Assembly (NCBI GenBank): GCA_947478405.1
Contig: CANJVX010000001.1
Coordinates: forward strand, 1-64,000
DNA from: Beijerinckiaceae bacterium
GTDB taxonomy: Bacteria > Pseudomonadota > Alphaproteobacteria > Rhizobiales > Beijerinckiaceae
Direction of reading: 5' to 3'
DNA length: 64,000 nucleotides
Translations under genes and position numbers: made by a program
In this document: piece by piece, positions 18,017 through 28,561 of the stretch
Layout: every line of letters starts with the position of its first letter
Numbering within the stretch: position 1 is the stretch's first letter
Notes under the pieces: model-generated
What the model saw: the letters and a program-made list of their open reading frames with translations, nothing else
Told to the model about the DNA's origin: nothing
The model's database searches: none

Positions 18017-19891
18017 ATGGATCGTTCCTTTGATGTAATTGTGGTCGGCGGTGGGCACGCGGGATGCGAAGCCGCGGCGGCTTCGGCTAGGATGGGCGCG
18101 CGGACAGCTCTTGTTACTCAGAATTTCGAGACGATCGGGGTGATGTCCTGCAACCCCGCTATTGGGGGACTGGGCAAGGGACATCTGGTTCGTGAGATAG
18201 ATGCACTTGATGGTCTCATGGGCCGGATCGCAGATGAGGCAGGGATTCAGTTTCGTATCCTGAACCGATCAAAGGGCGCGGCTGTTCGGGGGCCGCGCGC
18301 CCAGGCTGACCGTAGTCTCTATAGACGGGCCATGCAGGCCGAGCTCAGGGATTATCCTAATCTTACTATTATTGAAGCAGAAGCTTTAGAGGTTCTCTCC
18401 GATCAAGGGGTGATTATCGGCCTGGACACATCAGCAGGTCGATTCGGGTCCGTATCAGTTGTGATCACAACGGGAACCTTCCTCCGAGGCATGATTCACA
18501 TCGGCGAAAAACGGATTCCAGCCGGTCGTATTGGGGATAAGCCGGCCGATCGATTGTCGCATTCATTGCTAAAGCATGGCTTTAAATTGGGTCGTTTGAA
18601 GACCGGAACCCCCGCACGGCTCGATGGACGTACGATCAATTGGTCGGTTCTTGACGAGCAGCAGCCCGATTCGGATCCGGAACCCTTTTCCTATCTTTCG
18701 ACAGGGATCAAACAGCGGCAAGTTTCTTGTTTTATTACTCGGACAACTTCGGTGGGCCACCGGATTATTCAGGATAATTTACATCGCGCCGCGATTCATT
18801 TGGGAGCGATTACCGGTCGCGGTCCTCGCTACTGCCCATCTATTGAAGACAAGATCGCGCGCTTCGCTGACCGGGAAAGCCATCAGGTGTTTCTGGAGCC
18901 TGAAGGTTTAGATGACCCTACTATCTACCCGAACGGCATATCGTCTTCGCTTCCCGCCGAGGTCCAAGAGGCGTTTATCCGCACGATGCCAGGACTCGAA
19001 AATGTACACATTATTCAAACTGGTTATGCGATCGAATATGATTTTTTAGATCCTCGCGGACTGAAGGTTTCGCTTGAGACAAAATTGTTAGCGGGACTTT
19101 TTCTAGCCGGGCAGATTAATGGGAGCACGGGATATGAAGAGGCCGGAGCCCAGGGGTTGGTCGCCGGTCTGAATGCCGCTAGGCGCGCAGGTGGCGAGGC
19201 CCCCTTGAGCCTCGGCCGCGATACATCTTACATAGGCGTTATGATTGATGATCTCGTGACGCGCGGTGTCAGTGAGCCTTATCGGATGTTCACCTCCCGT
19301 GCGGAATACAGGTTGTCTTTACGCGCGGATAATGCGGATCAACGTTTGACCCCTATTGGTGTCAGCGCAGGCTGCGTTAGCTTCATTCGCCAGAGCTTTC
19401 ACGAGCGTAAGATGGATAAGCTGGCAAAGGCCAGGGCGAGTCTATCGGAAATTTTCTTTACGCCTCAAAAGGCGTCGGAAATTGGATTATCCGTCAATAA
19501 GGATGGGGTTCGCCGAAGCGCATTTGATCTTTTGGCCTATCCCAACGCAACGCTTTCGCTCTTAGCTGAGGTCGCCCCTTTGCTGAAAGAGATCGACCGC
19601 AAAACAGCAGAACAGATCGAAATCGAAGCGAAATATGCCGTCTATCTTGATCGGCAGACCGCTGATATAGCCGCGTCTCGCCGCGATGAGGGAATGTTGA
19701 TCCCAGCTGATTTTGATTTTGAATCTATCGAAGGGCTTTCCAACGAAATTAAAATTCGCCTGTCGGCGATTCGCCCAGAAACCTTAGGTCAAGCGTCGCG
19801 CATCGAGGGGGTAACACCTGTGGCCGTCACGCTTTTAGCCGTTGCCCTTCGTCGTCGCCAAAAGGCAAAAAGCAAGGCCGCCCAAGCATGA
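18017..19891 (+). CDS. mnmG: tRNA uridine-5-carboxymethylaminomethyl modification enzyme MnmG
   Basis: MnmG is the FAD-dependent partner of MnmE. From the ATG at 18017 the 624-residue product begins [20 protein letters not shown], the FAD-binding dinucleotide fold. [21 protein letters not shown] and [16 protein letters not shown] follow, all diagnostic of GidA. The ORF-track start 26 codons upstream would translate through the parS site and is unlikely. It overlaps rsmG by ATGA. Confidence 0.96.
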   Translation: MDRSFDVIVVGGGHAGCEAAAASARMGARTALVTQNFETIGVMSCNPAIGGLGKGHLVREIDALDGLMGRIADEAGIQFRILNRSKGAAVRGPRAQADRSLYRRAMQAELRDYPNLTIIEAEALEVLSDQGVIIGLDTSAGRFGSVSVVITTGTFLRGMIHIGEKRIPAGRIGDKPADRLSHSLLKHGFKLGRLKTGTPARLDGRTINWSVLDEQQPDSDPEPFSYLSTGIKQRQVSCFITRTTSVGHRIIQDNLHRAAIHLGAITGRGPRYCPSIEDKIARFADRESHQVFLEPEGLDDPTIYPNGISSSLPAEVQEAFIRTMPGLENVHIIQTGYAIEYDFLDPRGLKVSLETKLLAGLFLAGQINGSTGYEEAGAQGLVAGLNAARRAGGEAPLSLGRDTSYIGVMIDDLVTRGVSEPYRMFTSRAEYRLSLRADNADQRLTPIGVSAGCVSFIRQSFHERKMDKLAKARASLSEIFFTPQKASEIGLSVNKDGVRRSAFDLLAYPNATLSLLAEVAPLLKEIDRKTAEQIEIEAKYAVYLDRQTADIAASRRDEGMLIPADFDFESIEGLSNEIKIRLSAIRPETLGQASRIEGVTPVAVTLLAVALRRRQKAKSKAAQA

Positions 19892-20532
19892 GCTCTGGAG
19901 AGCGCGAACGCTTGATTGTCTCGCTTAAGCTTGAGCCAATTCATCTCGAGCGCATGGCCACTTACGAGGCCCTTGTGAGAAGATGGTCCAACGTGAAAAA
20001 TCTGGTTTCGGCCTCAGCCCTGAAAGAGCTTTGGGTTCGCCATCTCCTAGATTCGGCGCAAGTGCAAAGATCGTCACCATCGGCCAAGATTTGGGCGGAC
20101 CTGGGCTCAGGTGGCGGGTTTCCAGGAATTGTGACAGCCATTCTGCTGGCGGACGATTCCACCGCCCATGTTCATTTAGTGGAATCGGATGGACGTAAAT
20201 CCGCATTCCTCCGGGCTGTTTCACGTGAAACAGGTCTTCGCACCACGGTGCATCACGCCCGTATTGAAGATGTTGCCCGTAACTTAATCGGAGTTGAGGC
20301 GGTGAGCGCCCGCGCCCTTGCAGAAATGGACAAGCTCGTCGAATGGTCATTTCCCCTGTTGGAAAAGGGGGCTCATGGTGTCTTTCCGAAGGGCAAAGGT
20401 TATCGGGAAGAATTGACCAACCTCACAAGGGATAGTAGGTTCATCCTAGATATACGCCCCAGTATTAGTCAGTCTGATGGGGCGATCGTGCTCGTTAAAA
20501 AACGAGAACCTTCGGATGGAGATGTGTCGTGA
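19888..20532 (+). CDS. rsmG: 16S rRNA (guanine-527-N7)-methyltransferase RsmG
   Basis: RsmG methylates G527 of 16S rRNA. The 214-residue protein has the SAM-binding [12 protein letters not shown] and the conserved [12 protein letters not shown]. Its codons for about residues 110-115 (AVSRETG) contain a complete parS palindrome, so this stretch codes for protein and binds ParB. It overlaps mnmG (ATGA) and parA (GTGA) and is part of one rightward operon. Confidence 0.95.
   Translation: MSSGERERLIVSLKLEPIHLERMATYEALVRRWSNVKNLVSASALKELWVRHLLDSAQVQRSSPSAKIWADLGSGGGFPGIVTAILLADDSTAHVHLVESDGRKSAFLRAVSRETGLRTTVHHARIEDVARNLIGVEAVSARALAEMDKLVEWSFPLLEKGAHGVFPKGKGYREELTNLTRDSRFILDIRPSISQSDGAIVLVKKREPSDGDVS
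20217..20232. promoter_or_regulatory. parS: parS centromere site 2, inside rsmG
   Basis: A second perfect TGTTTCACGTGAAACA lies within the rsmG reading frame, 312 bases before parA. It is identical to site 1 over all 16 bases. Confidence 0.95.
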
Positions 20533-21338
20533 GTGCTCCGGAAATGCGGGTTTTGGTTCTCGCCAATCAAAAGGGTGGAGTTGGCAAAACCACCACGACG
20601 ATCAATCTAGGCACGGCTTTGGCTGCTATCGGTGAGAAGGTCCTGATTGTAGATCTTGATCCCCAAGGCAACGCTTCCACTGGTCTGGGCATTGATAGAA
20701 AGAGCCGCAATCATTCCACCTATGATGTGATGACTGGCGAATGTCGTTTCGCCGAAGTTATCCAGGCGACCGCGGTACCGCGTCTTTGGGTGGCGCCTTC
20801 TACCCTCGACCTTTTGGGCGTGGAGCTCGAAATAGCGGGAGATAAGGACCGCGCCTTCAAGATGCGCGCTGCAATCCGTGAGCTTGCCGAGACGATTAGT
20901 GGCGAAGATCGCTTTACCTACGTTTTGCTTGATTGCCCGCCATCTCTAAATCTCCTGACCATCAATGCCTTAGCGGCAGCTGACGCGGTTCTTGTTCCGC
21001 TCCAGTGTGAGTTTTTCGCGCTTGAGGGACTTTCGCAGCTTCTCTCCACAGTGGATCAGGTCCGGAAGACCTTGAACCCTAAGCTTAGCATTCACGGCGT
21101 GGTACTGACTATGTTCGATCCGCGCAATAATCTCGCGATGCAGGTGGTCCAGGACGTTCGCCAATTTATGGGCGAAAAAGTTTATGAGACAATTATACCC
21201 CGCAACGTTCGCGTGTCGGAGGCGCCGTCTCATGGCAAACCCGTATTGCTTTACGATTTGAAATGCACCGGCAGCCAGGCCTATCTCAAGCTGGCATCCG
21301 AAGTGATCCAGCGCGAACGTCGCTTGCGCGCCGCCTGA
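20529..21338 (+). CDS. parA: Chromosome partitioning ATPase ParA
   Basis: ParA drives origin segregation by ATP-dependent DNA binding stimulated by ParB. The 269-residue product has the deviant Walker A KGGVGKTTTTINL near residue 14, DLDPQGNAS, and LLDCPPSLNLLT. It is the short chromosomal type, without an N-terminal HTH. The GTG start overlaps the rsmG stop (GTGA). parB follows after 17 bases. Confidence 0.97.
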   Translation: MSAPEMRVLVLANQKGGVGKTTTTINLGTALAAIGEKVLIVDLDPQGNASTGLGIDRKSRNHSTYDVMTGECRFAEVIQATAVPRLWVAPSTLDLLGVELEIAGDKDRAFKMRAAIRELAETISGEDRFTYVLLDCPPSLNLLTINALAAADAVLVPLQCEFFALEGLSQLLSTVDQVRKTLNPKLSIHGVVLTMFDPRNNLAMQVVQDVRQFMGEKVYETIIPRNVRVSEAPSHGKPVLLYDLKCTGSQAYLKLASEVIQRERRLRAA

Positions 21339-21355
21339 CCTAGAAAGGGCCTGAA

Positions 21356-22237
21356 ATGGCAGAGGAATCTCGTCCGCGTCTTGGCCGCGGTTTAGCGGCG
21401 CTCATCGGAGATTCGGCTCCGGAACCATCCGTTCGCGCGCCGACGACCGGGCAAAAACGTATCCCGGTCGAATTCATTCGCCCAAGCCCGCGCAATCCGC
21501 GCAGTAATTTTGACGACGAAAACCTGTCAGAACTTGCTGATTCAATAAGAGAAAAGGGGGTTATCCAACCCCTCGTTGTACGCGCCAACCCCCGCTTGCC
21601 TGACACTTACGAGATCATCGCTGGCGAGCGCCGCTGGCGAGCCGCTCAAAAGGCGGGGATCCACGAAGTCCCGGTGGTGATCATTGAGGCCGACGACAAG
21701 CAGGCACTCGAGATTGCGATTATAGAAAACGTTCAGCGCAGCGACCTCAACGCAATCGAAGAAGCTTTGGGCTACGAACAGCTCGCGAATGAATACACAT
21801 ATTCGCAGTCGGATCTCGCCAAGATCATCGGGAAGAGCCGTAGCCATATTGCAAATACGCTGCGCCTTTTGAAGCTGCCGGAAACCGTCCGCCAAATGCT
21901 GAGAGACGGAGTTCTTTCGGCCGGGCACGCTCGCGCACTTCTTGGCATTGATAATCCCGAATCGGTCGCGAAACGAATTGTGTCTGAGAGCCTGACAGTC
22001 CGCGACGTCGAAAAATTAGCGGCGGAAACCGGGAAAATAATTTCAACAGTCAAAAAGATTGCAGGGGCACAGCCTAAGCCGACAAAAGATGCTGATACCC
22101 GCGCGTTAGAGAAAGCGCTTAATGATGTACTCGGCATGAATGTCGAAATTACTCATCAGGGCGAATCAGGCTCTTTGACGATTCATTATGCATCGCTTGA
22201 ACAGCTTGACGCGCTCTGCCAGCGCTTAAAAACTTAA
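21356..22237 (+). CDS. parB: Chromosome partitioning CTPase ParB
   Basis: ParB loads at parS and spreads as a CTP-dependent clamp. The 293-residue protein begins with a short RLGRGLAALIGD segment that contacts ParA. It has the ParB/Srx domain with GERRWRAAQKAG (arginine patch) and NVQRSDLNAIEEA. The HTH follows (YSQSDLAKIIGKSRSHIANTL), and the end is a dimerisation domain. Two cognate parS sites lie upstream in this window. Its stop overlaps the convergent holA stop as TTAA. Confidence 0.97.
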   Translation: MAEESRPRLGRGLAALIGDSAPEPSVRAPTTGQKRIPVEFIRPSPRNPRSNFDDENLSELADSIREKGVIQPLVVRANPRLPDTYEIIAGERRWRAAQKAGIHEVPVVIIEADDKQALEIAIIENVQRSDLNAIEEALGYEQLANEYTYSQSDLAKIIGKSRSHIANTLRLLKLPETVRQMLRDGVLSAGHARALLGIDNPESVAKRIVSESLTVRDVEKLAAETGKIISTVKKIAGAQPKPTKDADTRALEKALNDVLGMNVEITHQGESGSLTIHYASLEQLDALCQRLKT

Positions 22238-23268
22238 GCGCGCCGGCGCCGCGCGGCGCTGGCAATCGACCAGAAAGCTCGAATTGAAATTGGTTCCGCC
22301 AAGCGTGCCTCTTTGCGGCAATCGCTGAGCGCGGTCGCAAGGATTTCAATTGCTCGCGTCAAACCTTGCGTCGACCAGCTATCGAATTGAGCCGCCATCG
22401 CGTCTTTTTGAGCGAAGACGAATGCCTTGCGGCTTGCTTTTTCCAAAGCACTGTCGCGTGGTACACCTCTTTCGAAATCGAGACGGGCCCGATGCAGCAT
22501 GACAGCGTAGCGCGACGCCATGCCGATCAGCATACCGGCATCATTATTTGCGGCAAGCGCCTGAACAACGGTTTGATCCACTTGCTCAAGTCGGCCTGAG
22601 AAAGCTGCATTGATTGCAGCATCAAGATTAAGCGCGGATGCATCTGCAACGACAGCTTCCACATCTTCCATCGAAATTTCTTTTTCGCCATGCTTGTAGA
22701 GTAGCAATTTCTCAAGTTCGAGGCGGGTTGTCAGCCGGTCGGCGCCCAGAGAATGAGAGAGTAACTCGGCTGTATCCCGGTCAATAGAAAGGCCAGATTT
22801 ACGGGCCTCTTCTGTAATCAGCGCGCGTAATTGTTGAGGGTCATCATGTGAACATTCAATCGCGGCTGCGTGACGCTCTCTCTCAAAGACCTTACGTAAA
22901 GCCGCATCGCGCTTGAGTGCGCCAGCTTCGACGAGAACAACCGTATCTTTAAGCGGAGCTTCCATCACGGCTTCTATTGCTGGTAAAATATTTCTAGACC
23001 CCGCCTTCACCCAGATCGCGCGGCGTCCGCCAAAAAGTCCGATCGTGTTGCACTCATCCGCCAAACGCCCTGTTTCGCTTGCCAGCTCGTCACCTTCTAG
23101 ACGAACGAGCTGAAACGCGTCATTTGCATCATCTATTGATTGCCGAAGGACAAGGCGCAAACGCTCATTGACCAGACCGGCGTCGGAGCCAAAAAATAAA
23201 TAAAAGGATAGATGCGTCGGCAGCTTCGCGAGAAGCTTGTCTGCTTCCCAGTGCCGAACAAGAACCAC
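22234..23268 (-). CDS. holA: DNA polymerase III delta subunit
   Basis: HolA is the clamp-loader wrench that opens the beta ring. I start at the GTG at 23268, just inside the lptE stop, giving 344 residues, a normal HolA length. The ORF-track start at 23526 would run 260 bases through lptE in another frame. Recognisable parts are FYLFFGSDAGLVNERLRL, the LFGGRRAIWV strand, and the C-terminal alpha-helical collar (NNDAGMLIGMASRYAVMLHRA). The leuS-lptE-holA order is standard in this group. Confidence 0.92.
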   Translation of the reverse strand: MVLVRHWEADKLLAKLPTHLSFYLFFGSDAGLVNERLRLVLRQSIDDANDAFQLVRLEGDELASETGRLADECNTIGLFGGRRAIWVKAGSRNILPAIEAVMEAPLKDTVVLVEAGALKRDAALRKVFERERHAAAIECSHDDPQQLRALITEEARKSGLSIDRDTAELLSHSLGADRLTTRLELEKLLLYKHGEKEISMEDVEAVVADASALNLDAAINAAFSGRLEQVDQTVVQALAANNDAGMLIGMASRYAVMLHRARLDFERGVPRDSALEKASRKAFVFAQKDAMAAQFDSWSTQGLTRAIEILATALSDCRKEARLAEPISIRAFWSIASAARRRRA

Positions 23269-23269
23269 T

Positions 23270-23776
23270 TTAGCGTGCCAGATCGGCTGCGAGACGTGTC
23301 TTGATTTGCTCGGCGAGCGTGCGCGCATCACGAATCTCGGCGTCCCGCGCCGCACGAATATTCGCAAAGCGCTGACTGCTCCGATCATAAGACGCGAATG
23401 TGAACGCCACCCCCTTGGCAATCGGCGTACCACCCTGAAGCGGGACCAGCTTATAATCTGCATCGATGATGATGGAACCAGCCGAAGCGCGCTGACTTGA
23501 GGAATCAACCAGTGAGGCCTGTACACGTTCGCGTAGAGTGATTTGCAGACGGTATTTAGGCTTTACCTCTGATCCGGTCCCATTCAGGAGAAACCGCAGT
23601 TCGTTTCCTAGGTAATGACCGGTTCTTTCCGGGATCGGATCGATTGCGATGGCTGCAAGCTCGTTCTGCAGCGCAACGCCCTCGACGCCGCTATACATGG
23701 GTTTGAGGCAGCCCAAAGCTGGCAGGACAAGGGCAAAAACAAGGCCGAAGCGGCTCAGTCGATCAGACCACGACAT
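23270..23776 (-). CDS. lptE: LPS-assembly lipoprotein LptE
   Basis: LptE plugs the outer-membrane LptD barrel that inserts lipopolysaccharide. The 168-residue protein has a lipoprotein signal peptide (basic start, [14 protein letters not shown] with Cys23 as lipidated residue) and a compact LptE domain. Sequence conservation in this family is low, so the call rests on lipobox, size and position between leuS and holA. It overlaps the leuS 3' end by 14 bases. Confidence 0.88.
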   Translation of the reverse strand: MSWSDRLSRFGLVFALVLPALGCLKPMYSGVEGVALQNELAAIAIDPIPERTGHYLGNELRFLLNGTGSEVKPKYRLQITLRERVQASLVDSSSQRASAGSIIIDADYKLVPLQGGTPIAKGVAFTFASYDRSSQRFANIRAARDAEIRDARTLAEQIKTRLAADLAR

Positions 23777-26387
23777 TGACGATCCTTTTCGGAACGATGA
23801 TGACTTTTTTGGCGGGGCGCCCGTTCAGCTCTCTTGCAACGGCTTCCAGCTTAAGGGCCTCCGCCTCAACGCGCGTTGAATCGGCATCATATTCTATCTC
23901 AAGCTCAGCACGTTTTTTACCGTTCACTTGAACAGGTATAACAATCCTGTCTTCGGCCGCCAAGGTGCGATCTAATATCGGCCAAGGTGTCTCTGACACG
24001 AGGTTATCATGCCCCGCAGCGGCCCAGCACTCTTCGGCTAGATGCGGCATCATAGGCGCAAACATCTGGATCATGAAGTCGAGGGCTTCACGATAGGCAT
24101 TACGCATATCATCGCTGATCTGCTCAGGTGATGTGATCCCAGCAATCGAAGCCGACAGCGCATTGGTCATCTTCCGGATTTCTGCGATGGCCGTGTTGAA
24201 ACGCAATCGCTCGATATGCTCTTCGACCTTCATCAAATGCCCATGCACAATTTTGCGAATTCGAGTCGCGATCTCGTCGAGATTGCCTTCAGGTGCAGAG
24301 GCTTGGCACGAGAGCTCGCGCATTTCATGCACCAGCCGCCAAATCTGTTGGACGTAGCGCGCGGCACCTTGAACGCCTTCTTCACTCCAGATCACATCAC
24401 GATCTGGCGGGGAATCAGAGAGCATGAACCATCGTGCAGTATCGGCGCCATAGCTCCCAATGATCTCATCAGGGTCGACCGTATTGCGTTTCGATTTTGA
24501 CATTTTCTCGATGGCGCCGATTTCGACAGGCGAGCTATCTGAAAGGGAAAATGCTTTTCGACCATCAGGCGTGGCCTCAATGCGAATTTCGCTAGGTGTA
24601 CGCCACCCGCCGTCGCCACTACGATAAGTCTCATGCACGACCATGCCTTGAGTAAAGAGCCCATCAAATGGCTCTTTCACCCCGAGGTGGCCCGTGGCCT
24701 TCATCGCGCGAGCAAAGAAACGCGAATAGAGTAGGTGAAGAATCGCATGTTCAATCCCACCAATATACTGATCGACGGGCAACCAATGATCCGCAGCCTC
24801 GGTAGTAGGGCTTTCTAAAGAGGTTGGATCTGTGAAGCGAGCATAATACCAAGACGAATCGACAAATGTGTCCATTGTATCCGTCTCGCGCCGCGCAGCC
24901 TTTCTGCATTCAGGACATCCCACATTTTTCCATGAAGGATGATGGTCTAGCGGATTCCCCGGCTTGTCGAATGTGACGTCGTCCGGCAATATGACCGGGA
25001 GTTCCTTGAGTGGGACCGGCAGAGTTCCGCAATCGTCGCAGTGAATGACTGGGATCGGACAACCCCAGTAGCGCTGGCGTGAAATACCCCAGTCGCGAAG
25101 CTTGAAATTTACCTGACGCTCGCCTTGAGGCTGACCATCGACCAAAGTTTTTTCAAGACGATGCGAGACTTCTTCTCTCGCGTCAGGAATATCCATTCCA
25201 TCAAGAAAGCGCGAATTGATGAGCTTTCCTTCGCCATCGTATGCAATTTTACCTATTTCAAAGTCGGCAGTACTTTGATCAGGTGGGCAGACAACAGGCG
25301 TTGCCCCGAGACCATAGGCGCGTGCGAAATCAAGATCGCGTTGGTCATGTGCAGGACACCCGAAAATAGCGCCTGTGCCATAATCCATGAGAACAAAATT
25401 GGCGATCCAAACCGGTATCTGCCATTCTGGATCAAATGGGTGCTGAACACGCACGCCGGTGTCGATGCCTTTCTTTTTGGCCGTCTCTAGCGTTGCGACC
25501 GACGTCCCCATCCGACGACATTCTTCGATGAAGTCCTGAATCTTTGCATCGCGCTTGCCTGCTGCAATAGCAAGTGGATGATCTGCTGAGAGCGCGAGAA
25601 ATTTTGCACCGAATAAAGTTTCGGGTCGCGTTGTATAGACCTCGACAGATTTATCTGAGGTGAGACTATTGCTCTCAATTGCAAAGCGGACACGCAACCC
25701 TTCCGAGCGGCCGATCCAGTTTTTTTGCATGAGGCGAACTTTTTCCGGCCACCGCGGAAGATCATCGAGAGAATCGCTGAGATCTTGCGCGAAGTCAGTA
25801 ATTTTCAGGAACCATTGCGTCAGTTCCCTTTGCTCTACAAGAGCACCTGAACGCCAACCTCTTCCATCAATGACCTGCTCATTGGCAAGTACCGTTTGAT
25901 CAACAGGATCCCAATTCACCTTGGACTTTTTACGCGTCACCAAACCCGCCTTCAGGAAGTCGAGAAAGAGCCGCTGCTGGTGCTTGTAATAGGTCGGGTC
26001 GCAGGTCGCGATTTCGCGTGACCAATCGAGCGATAGGCCCATCGATTTAAGCTGGCCACGCATCGTCGCGATATTTTCGTAAGTCCATTTCGCTGGGTGG
26101 CTCTTGTTCTGCATTGCCGCGTTTTCCGCCGGCATACCGAAAGCGTCCCACCCCATCGGATGAAGGACATTAAATCCACGTGCTCGCTTATAGCGCGCCA
26201 CGACGTCACCCATCGTATAATTGCGGACGTGGCCCATGTGGATCCGACCAGATGGGTAGGGAAACATCTCCAGTACATAATATTTTGGGCGTTTGTCGGT
26301 ATTGTCGGTCCGGAACGTGTCCCGGTCGGCCCAATTCTTTTGCCATTTTCCTTCCGCTTCCCGCGGATTATAGCGTTCCGACGTCAT
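23763..26387 (-). CDS. leuS: Leucyl-tRNA synthetase
   Basis: LeuS charges tRNA-Leu. The 874-residue class I enzyme has [16 protein letters not shown] (HIGH motif), the CP1 editing domain ([14 protein letters not shown] near residue 250), a zinc-like region ([12 protein letters not shown]), and [10 protein letters not shown] for KMSKS. It is full length with no interruptions. lptE and holA are translated in the same leftward run. It is divergent from yggS. Confidence 0.98.
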   Translation of the reverse strand: MTSERYNPREAEGKWQKNWADRDTFRTDNTDKRPKYYVLEMFPYPSGRIHMGHVRNYTMGDVVARYKRARGFNVLHPMGWDAFGMPAENAAMQNKSHPAKWTYENIATMRGQLKSMGLSLDWSREIATCDPTYYKHQQRLFLDFLKAGLVTRKKSKVNWDPVDQTVLANEQVIDGRGWRSGALVEQRELTQWFLKITDFAQDLSDSLDDLPRWPEKVRLMQKNWIGRSEGLRVRFAIESNSLTSDKSVEVYTTRPETLFGAKFLALSADHPLAIAAGKRDAKIQDFIEECRRMGTSVATLETAKKKGIDTGVRVQHPFDPEWQIPVWIANFVLMDYGTGAIFGCPAHDQRDLDFARAYGLGATPVVCPPDQSTADFEIGKIAYDGEGKLINSRFLDGMDIPDAREEVSHRLEKTLVDGQPQGERQVNFKLRDWGISRQRYWGCPIPVIHCDDCGTLPVPLKELPVILPDDVTFDKPGNPLDHHPSWKNVGCPECRKAARRETDTMDTFVDSSWYYARFTDPTSLESPTTEAADHWLPVDQYIGGIEHAILHLLYSRFFARAMKATGHLGVKEPFDGLFTQGMVVHETYRSGDGGWRTPSEIRIEATPDGRKAFSLSDSSPVEIGAIEKMSKSKRNTVDPDEIIGSYGADTARWFMLSDSPPDRDVIWSEEGVQGAARYVQQIWRLVHEMRELSCQASAPEGNLDEIATRIRKIVHGHLMKVEEHIERLRFNTAIAEIRKMTNALSASIAGITSPEQISDDMRNAYREALDFMIQMFAPMMPHLAEECWAAAGHDNLVSETPWPILDRTLAAEDRIVIPVQVNGKKRAELEIEYDADSTRVEAEALKLEAVARELNGRPAKKVIIVPKRIVNVVV

Positions 26388-26545
26388 GGATTGATCAATG
26401 CTCTTGGGGTAGCAAGCCCGGCGGGCTCTCTGCTTTATGGATGATCGGCAAAGAGCATGAATTCGGATCGGGGGTCAATCTTTGCCGCGCTTTGTAGGCA
26501 TTTGTGCGTGAGACTGTTACATCCTGACAGACAAGGAGTTTCCGG

Positions 26546-27232
26546 ATGAACCAACCGTACTTCGATGTAGGTGCCGCGCTGCAGGAAGTGAGGGCCCGGA
26601 TCGACCGGTCCGCACGCGATTCCGGCCGTACGCCTGCCGATGTTCAGCTGGTCTGTGTCAGTAAGGGTAAGGAGGCCGAAGAAATTGTGCCAGCGCTTGA
26701 GGCTGGAGAGCGGGCCTTTGGAGAAAATCGTGTTCAAGAAGCCCAAAGGAAGTGGCCAGGATTGCGTGATTGCTATTCAGGGGTTGAGCTACATCTTATT
26801 GGATCCCTCCAGACTAATAAGGTTCGCGATGCGGTCGCTCTGTTTGATGTGATCGAGACCCTTGATCGGCCTAAGCTCGCTGAGGCTTTGGCGAAGGAAT
26901 ATCAAGCGACCAGCCGTCGGCCAGAGTTGTATGTAGAGATTAATACCGGCCGGGAGCCGCAAAAAGCTGGAATCCTGCCGGAAAAGGCAGATGAGTTCAT
27001 TGCTTTTTGCCGGGACCAATGTGCTCTGCCAGTGACGGGTTTGATGTGTATACCGCCCGCGTATGAACAGGCGTCCCCCCACTTTGCGCTACTGGCGTTG
27101 ATCGCCAGGCGGAATGGAATCACTAAGCTGTCTATGGGCATGAGTGCTGATTACGAACTTGGCATTCAGCTAGGCGCTACTCACGTGCGGGTTGGATCGG
27201 CTATTTTTGGGGCCCGCCACTATCCCGCCTAA
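26546..27232 (+). CDS. YggS/PLPBP family pyridoxal-phosphate homeostasis protein
   Basis: This 228-residue alanine-racemase-fold protein binds PLP through Lys in LVCVSKGKEAEEI. Other family motifs are FGENRVQEAQRKW and LHLIGSLQTNK, then GMSADYELGIQLGATHVRVGSAIFG near the end. Relatives maintain PLP and amino-acid balance and have no known enzyme activity. GGAG lies before the ATG. The stop overlaps the convergent L,D-transpeptidase gene stop by four bases. Confidence 0.94.
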   Translation: MNQPYFDVGAALQEVRARIDRSARDSGRTPADVQLVCVSKGKEAEEIVPALEAGERAFGENRVQEAQRKWPGLRDCYSGVELHLIGSLQTNKVRDAVALFDVIETLDRPKLAEALAKEYQATSRRPELYVEINTGREPQKAGILPEKADEFIAFCRDQCALPVTGLMCIPPAYEQASPHFALLALIARRNGITKLSMGMSADYELGIQLGATHVRVGSAIFGARHYPA

Positions 27233-27771
27233 GCGCTGATGATCAGTCGCGTCTGTTTACTAAGCCGTGGAAGCAAGCGGCGCATATCAGCGGCCGAAAT
27301 AGCGACACAGCCTTCCGTTCCTGCATAATCGGAGCGCGCCATATGAAAAAAAATGGCACTCCCTTTACCCTGAACTCTCGGGTTTTCATTGTGACTTGTG
27401 GGGAAAATCAAGTCATAGGCCTGATCTTCCCGCCAAAGAAGCTCATGGCCTGATCGCTCGTCTACGGGTACTGGACGATTGTAAACGCGTGTCCATGGCT
27501 CGTCGCCCCACCCCATTTTGCTGCGCAGCAAATTAAGACCAGGCCTGCAGCATAAGCGCAGCAAACGATCACCCCGATAAAAGCCAGGCTTGAGCTTGAA
27601 ACCACCGATGGGTGTCTTACCGTCCCCTTCACGCTTGGACCGGCTCACGCCGTTTTTTCCGATTGTAGCCCGTATCACGAGAGACCCGAAGTGAAGCCGA
27701 GCTTCAGATGGCGAAAGCCCCGGCCTGACCTGTCGGACCATGAGGCGGGTCGTTTTCTGGGTCGAACACAT
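27229..27771 (-). CDS. L,D-transpeptidase catalytic-domain (YkuD-like) protein
   Basis: The 180-residue protein resembles the YkuD fold: KREGDGKTPIGGFKL, then SAIFFHMARSDYAGTEGCVAIS. The Cys that would attack the peptide stem is kept. The residue usually written as His in the S/T-H-G-C motif is Glu here (TEGC). No signal peptide is visible, so cell location is uncertain. A second Met at residue 11 (27741) is an alternative start closer to homologues. Related short proteins are common in Hyphomicrobiales, and activity is not established. Confidence 0.8.
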   Translation of the reverse strand: MCSTQKTTRLMVRQVRPGLSPSEARLHFGSLVIRATIGKNGVSRSKREGDGKTPIGGFKLKPGFYRGDRLLRLCCRPGLNLLRSKMGWGDEPWTRVYNRPVPVDERSGHELLWREDQAYDLIFPTSHNENPRVQGKGSAIFFHMARSDYAGTEGCVAISAADMRRLLPRLSKQTRLIISA

Positions 27772-27857
27772 AGTGTTGAGCTTACCTAGCCCGTCTTGAT
27801 CTGGAAGCTACGTGGAACTCGTAATACATAAACGGTCGTGTATGGGGTGGGAATAGC

Positions 27858-28544
27858 ATGAGCCAGATTCGCAAGATTTTGATTGCTGACGATGATAATG
27901 ATCTGCGGTCGGCGCTTGCCGAGCAGCTGGCTTTTCACCCAGAATTTTCAGTGATCCAAGCCGATTGTGCTGAAGCAGCTATGGCTGCCACAAAGGAGCA
28001 CGCGCCTGATCTTGTTTTGATGGACGTTGGCCTCCCGGATCTCGATGGCCGCGAAGCAGTTAAGCAAATGCGCCATGCCGGTTTCAAGAATCCGGTCATC
28101 ATGCTCACAGGACACGACACTGATGAGGATACGGTCATCGGCCTCGAGTCGGGTGCAAATGACTATGTGACCAAGCCCTTCCGTTTTGCGGTCTTGCTCG
28201 CCCGCATTCGCGCTCATCTGCGCCAGCATGAAGCGAGTGACGATGCGGTTTTCCGGATAGGTCATTATACGTTTAAGCCTGGCTCTAAGCTTCTTATGAC
28301 GGAAAAGGGCGGCAAACTGCGATTAACTGAAAAAGAAACGGCAATCTTACGCTTTCTGTATCGGGCCGGTCAGCAGATTGTCACGCGCGATGTCCTCTTA
28401 CGGGAGGTCTGGGGATATAATGCTGCCGTGACAACCCATACGTTGGAGACACACATTTATCGCCTGCGTCAGAAAATTGAGGTGAATCCTTCTAACGCGC
28501 AGCTCTTGGTAACTGATGCCGGAGGATATAAACTGGTTCCCTGA
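27858..28544 (+). CDS. OmpR-family response regulator, CenR-like
   Basis: The 228-residue protein has a receiver domain: ADDDNDL acidic pocket, phosphoacceptor Asp in LMDVGLPD, Thr in MLTGHD and Lys in VTKPF. A winged-helix DNA-binding domain follows (LTEKETAILRFLYRAG, then THTLETHIYRLRQKIE). Its start, ADDDNDLR-SALAEQL, is similar to what I recall of Caulobacter CenR, an essential envelope regulator. No histidine kinase gene is adjacent. A cNMP-binding protein follows after 17 bases and is probably co-transcribed. Confidence 0.85.
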   Translation: MSQIRKILIADDDNDLRSALAEQLAFHPEFSVIQADCAEAAMAATKEHAPDLVLMDVGLPDLDGREAVKQMRHAGFKNPVIMLTGHDTDEDTVIGLESGANDYVTKPFRFAVLLARIRAHLRQHEASDDAVFRIGHYTFKPGSKLLMTEKGGKLRLTEKETAILRFLYRAGQQIVTRDVLLREVWGYNAAVTTHTLETHIYRLRQKIEVNPSNAQLLVTDAGGYKLVP

Positions 28545-28561
28545 CACATTAGCGGGAACAG

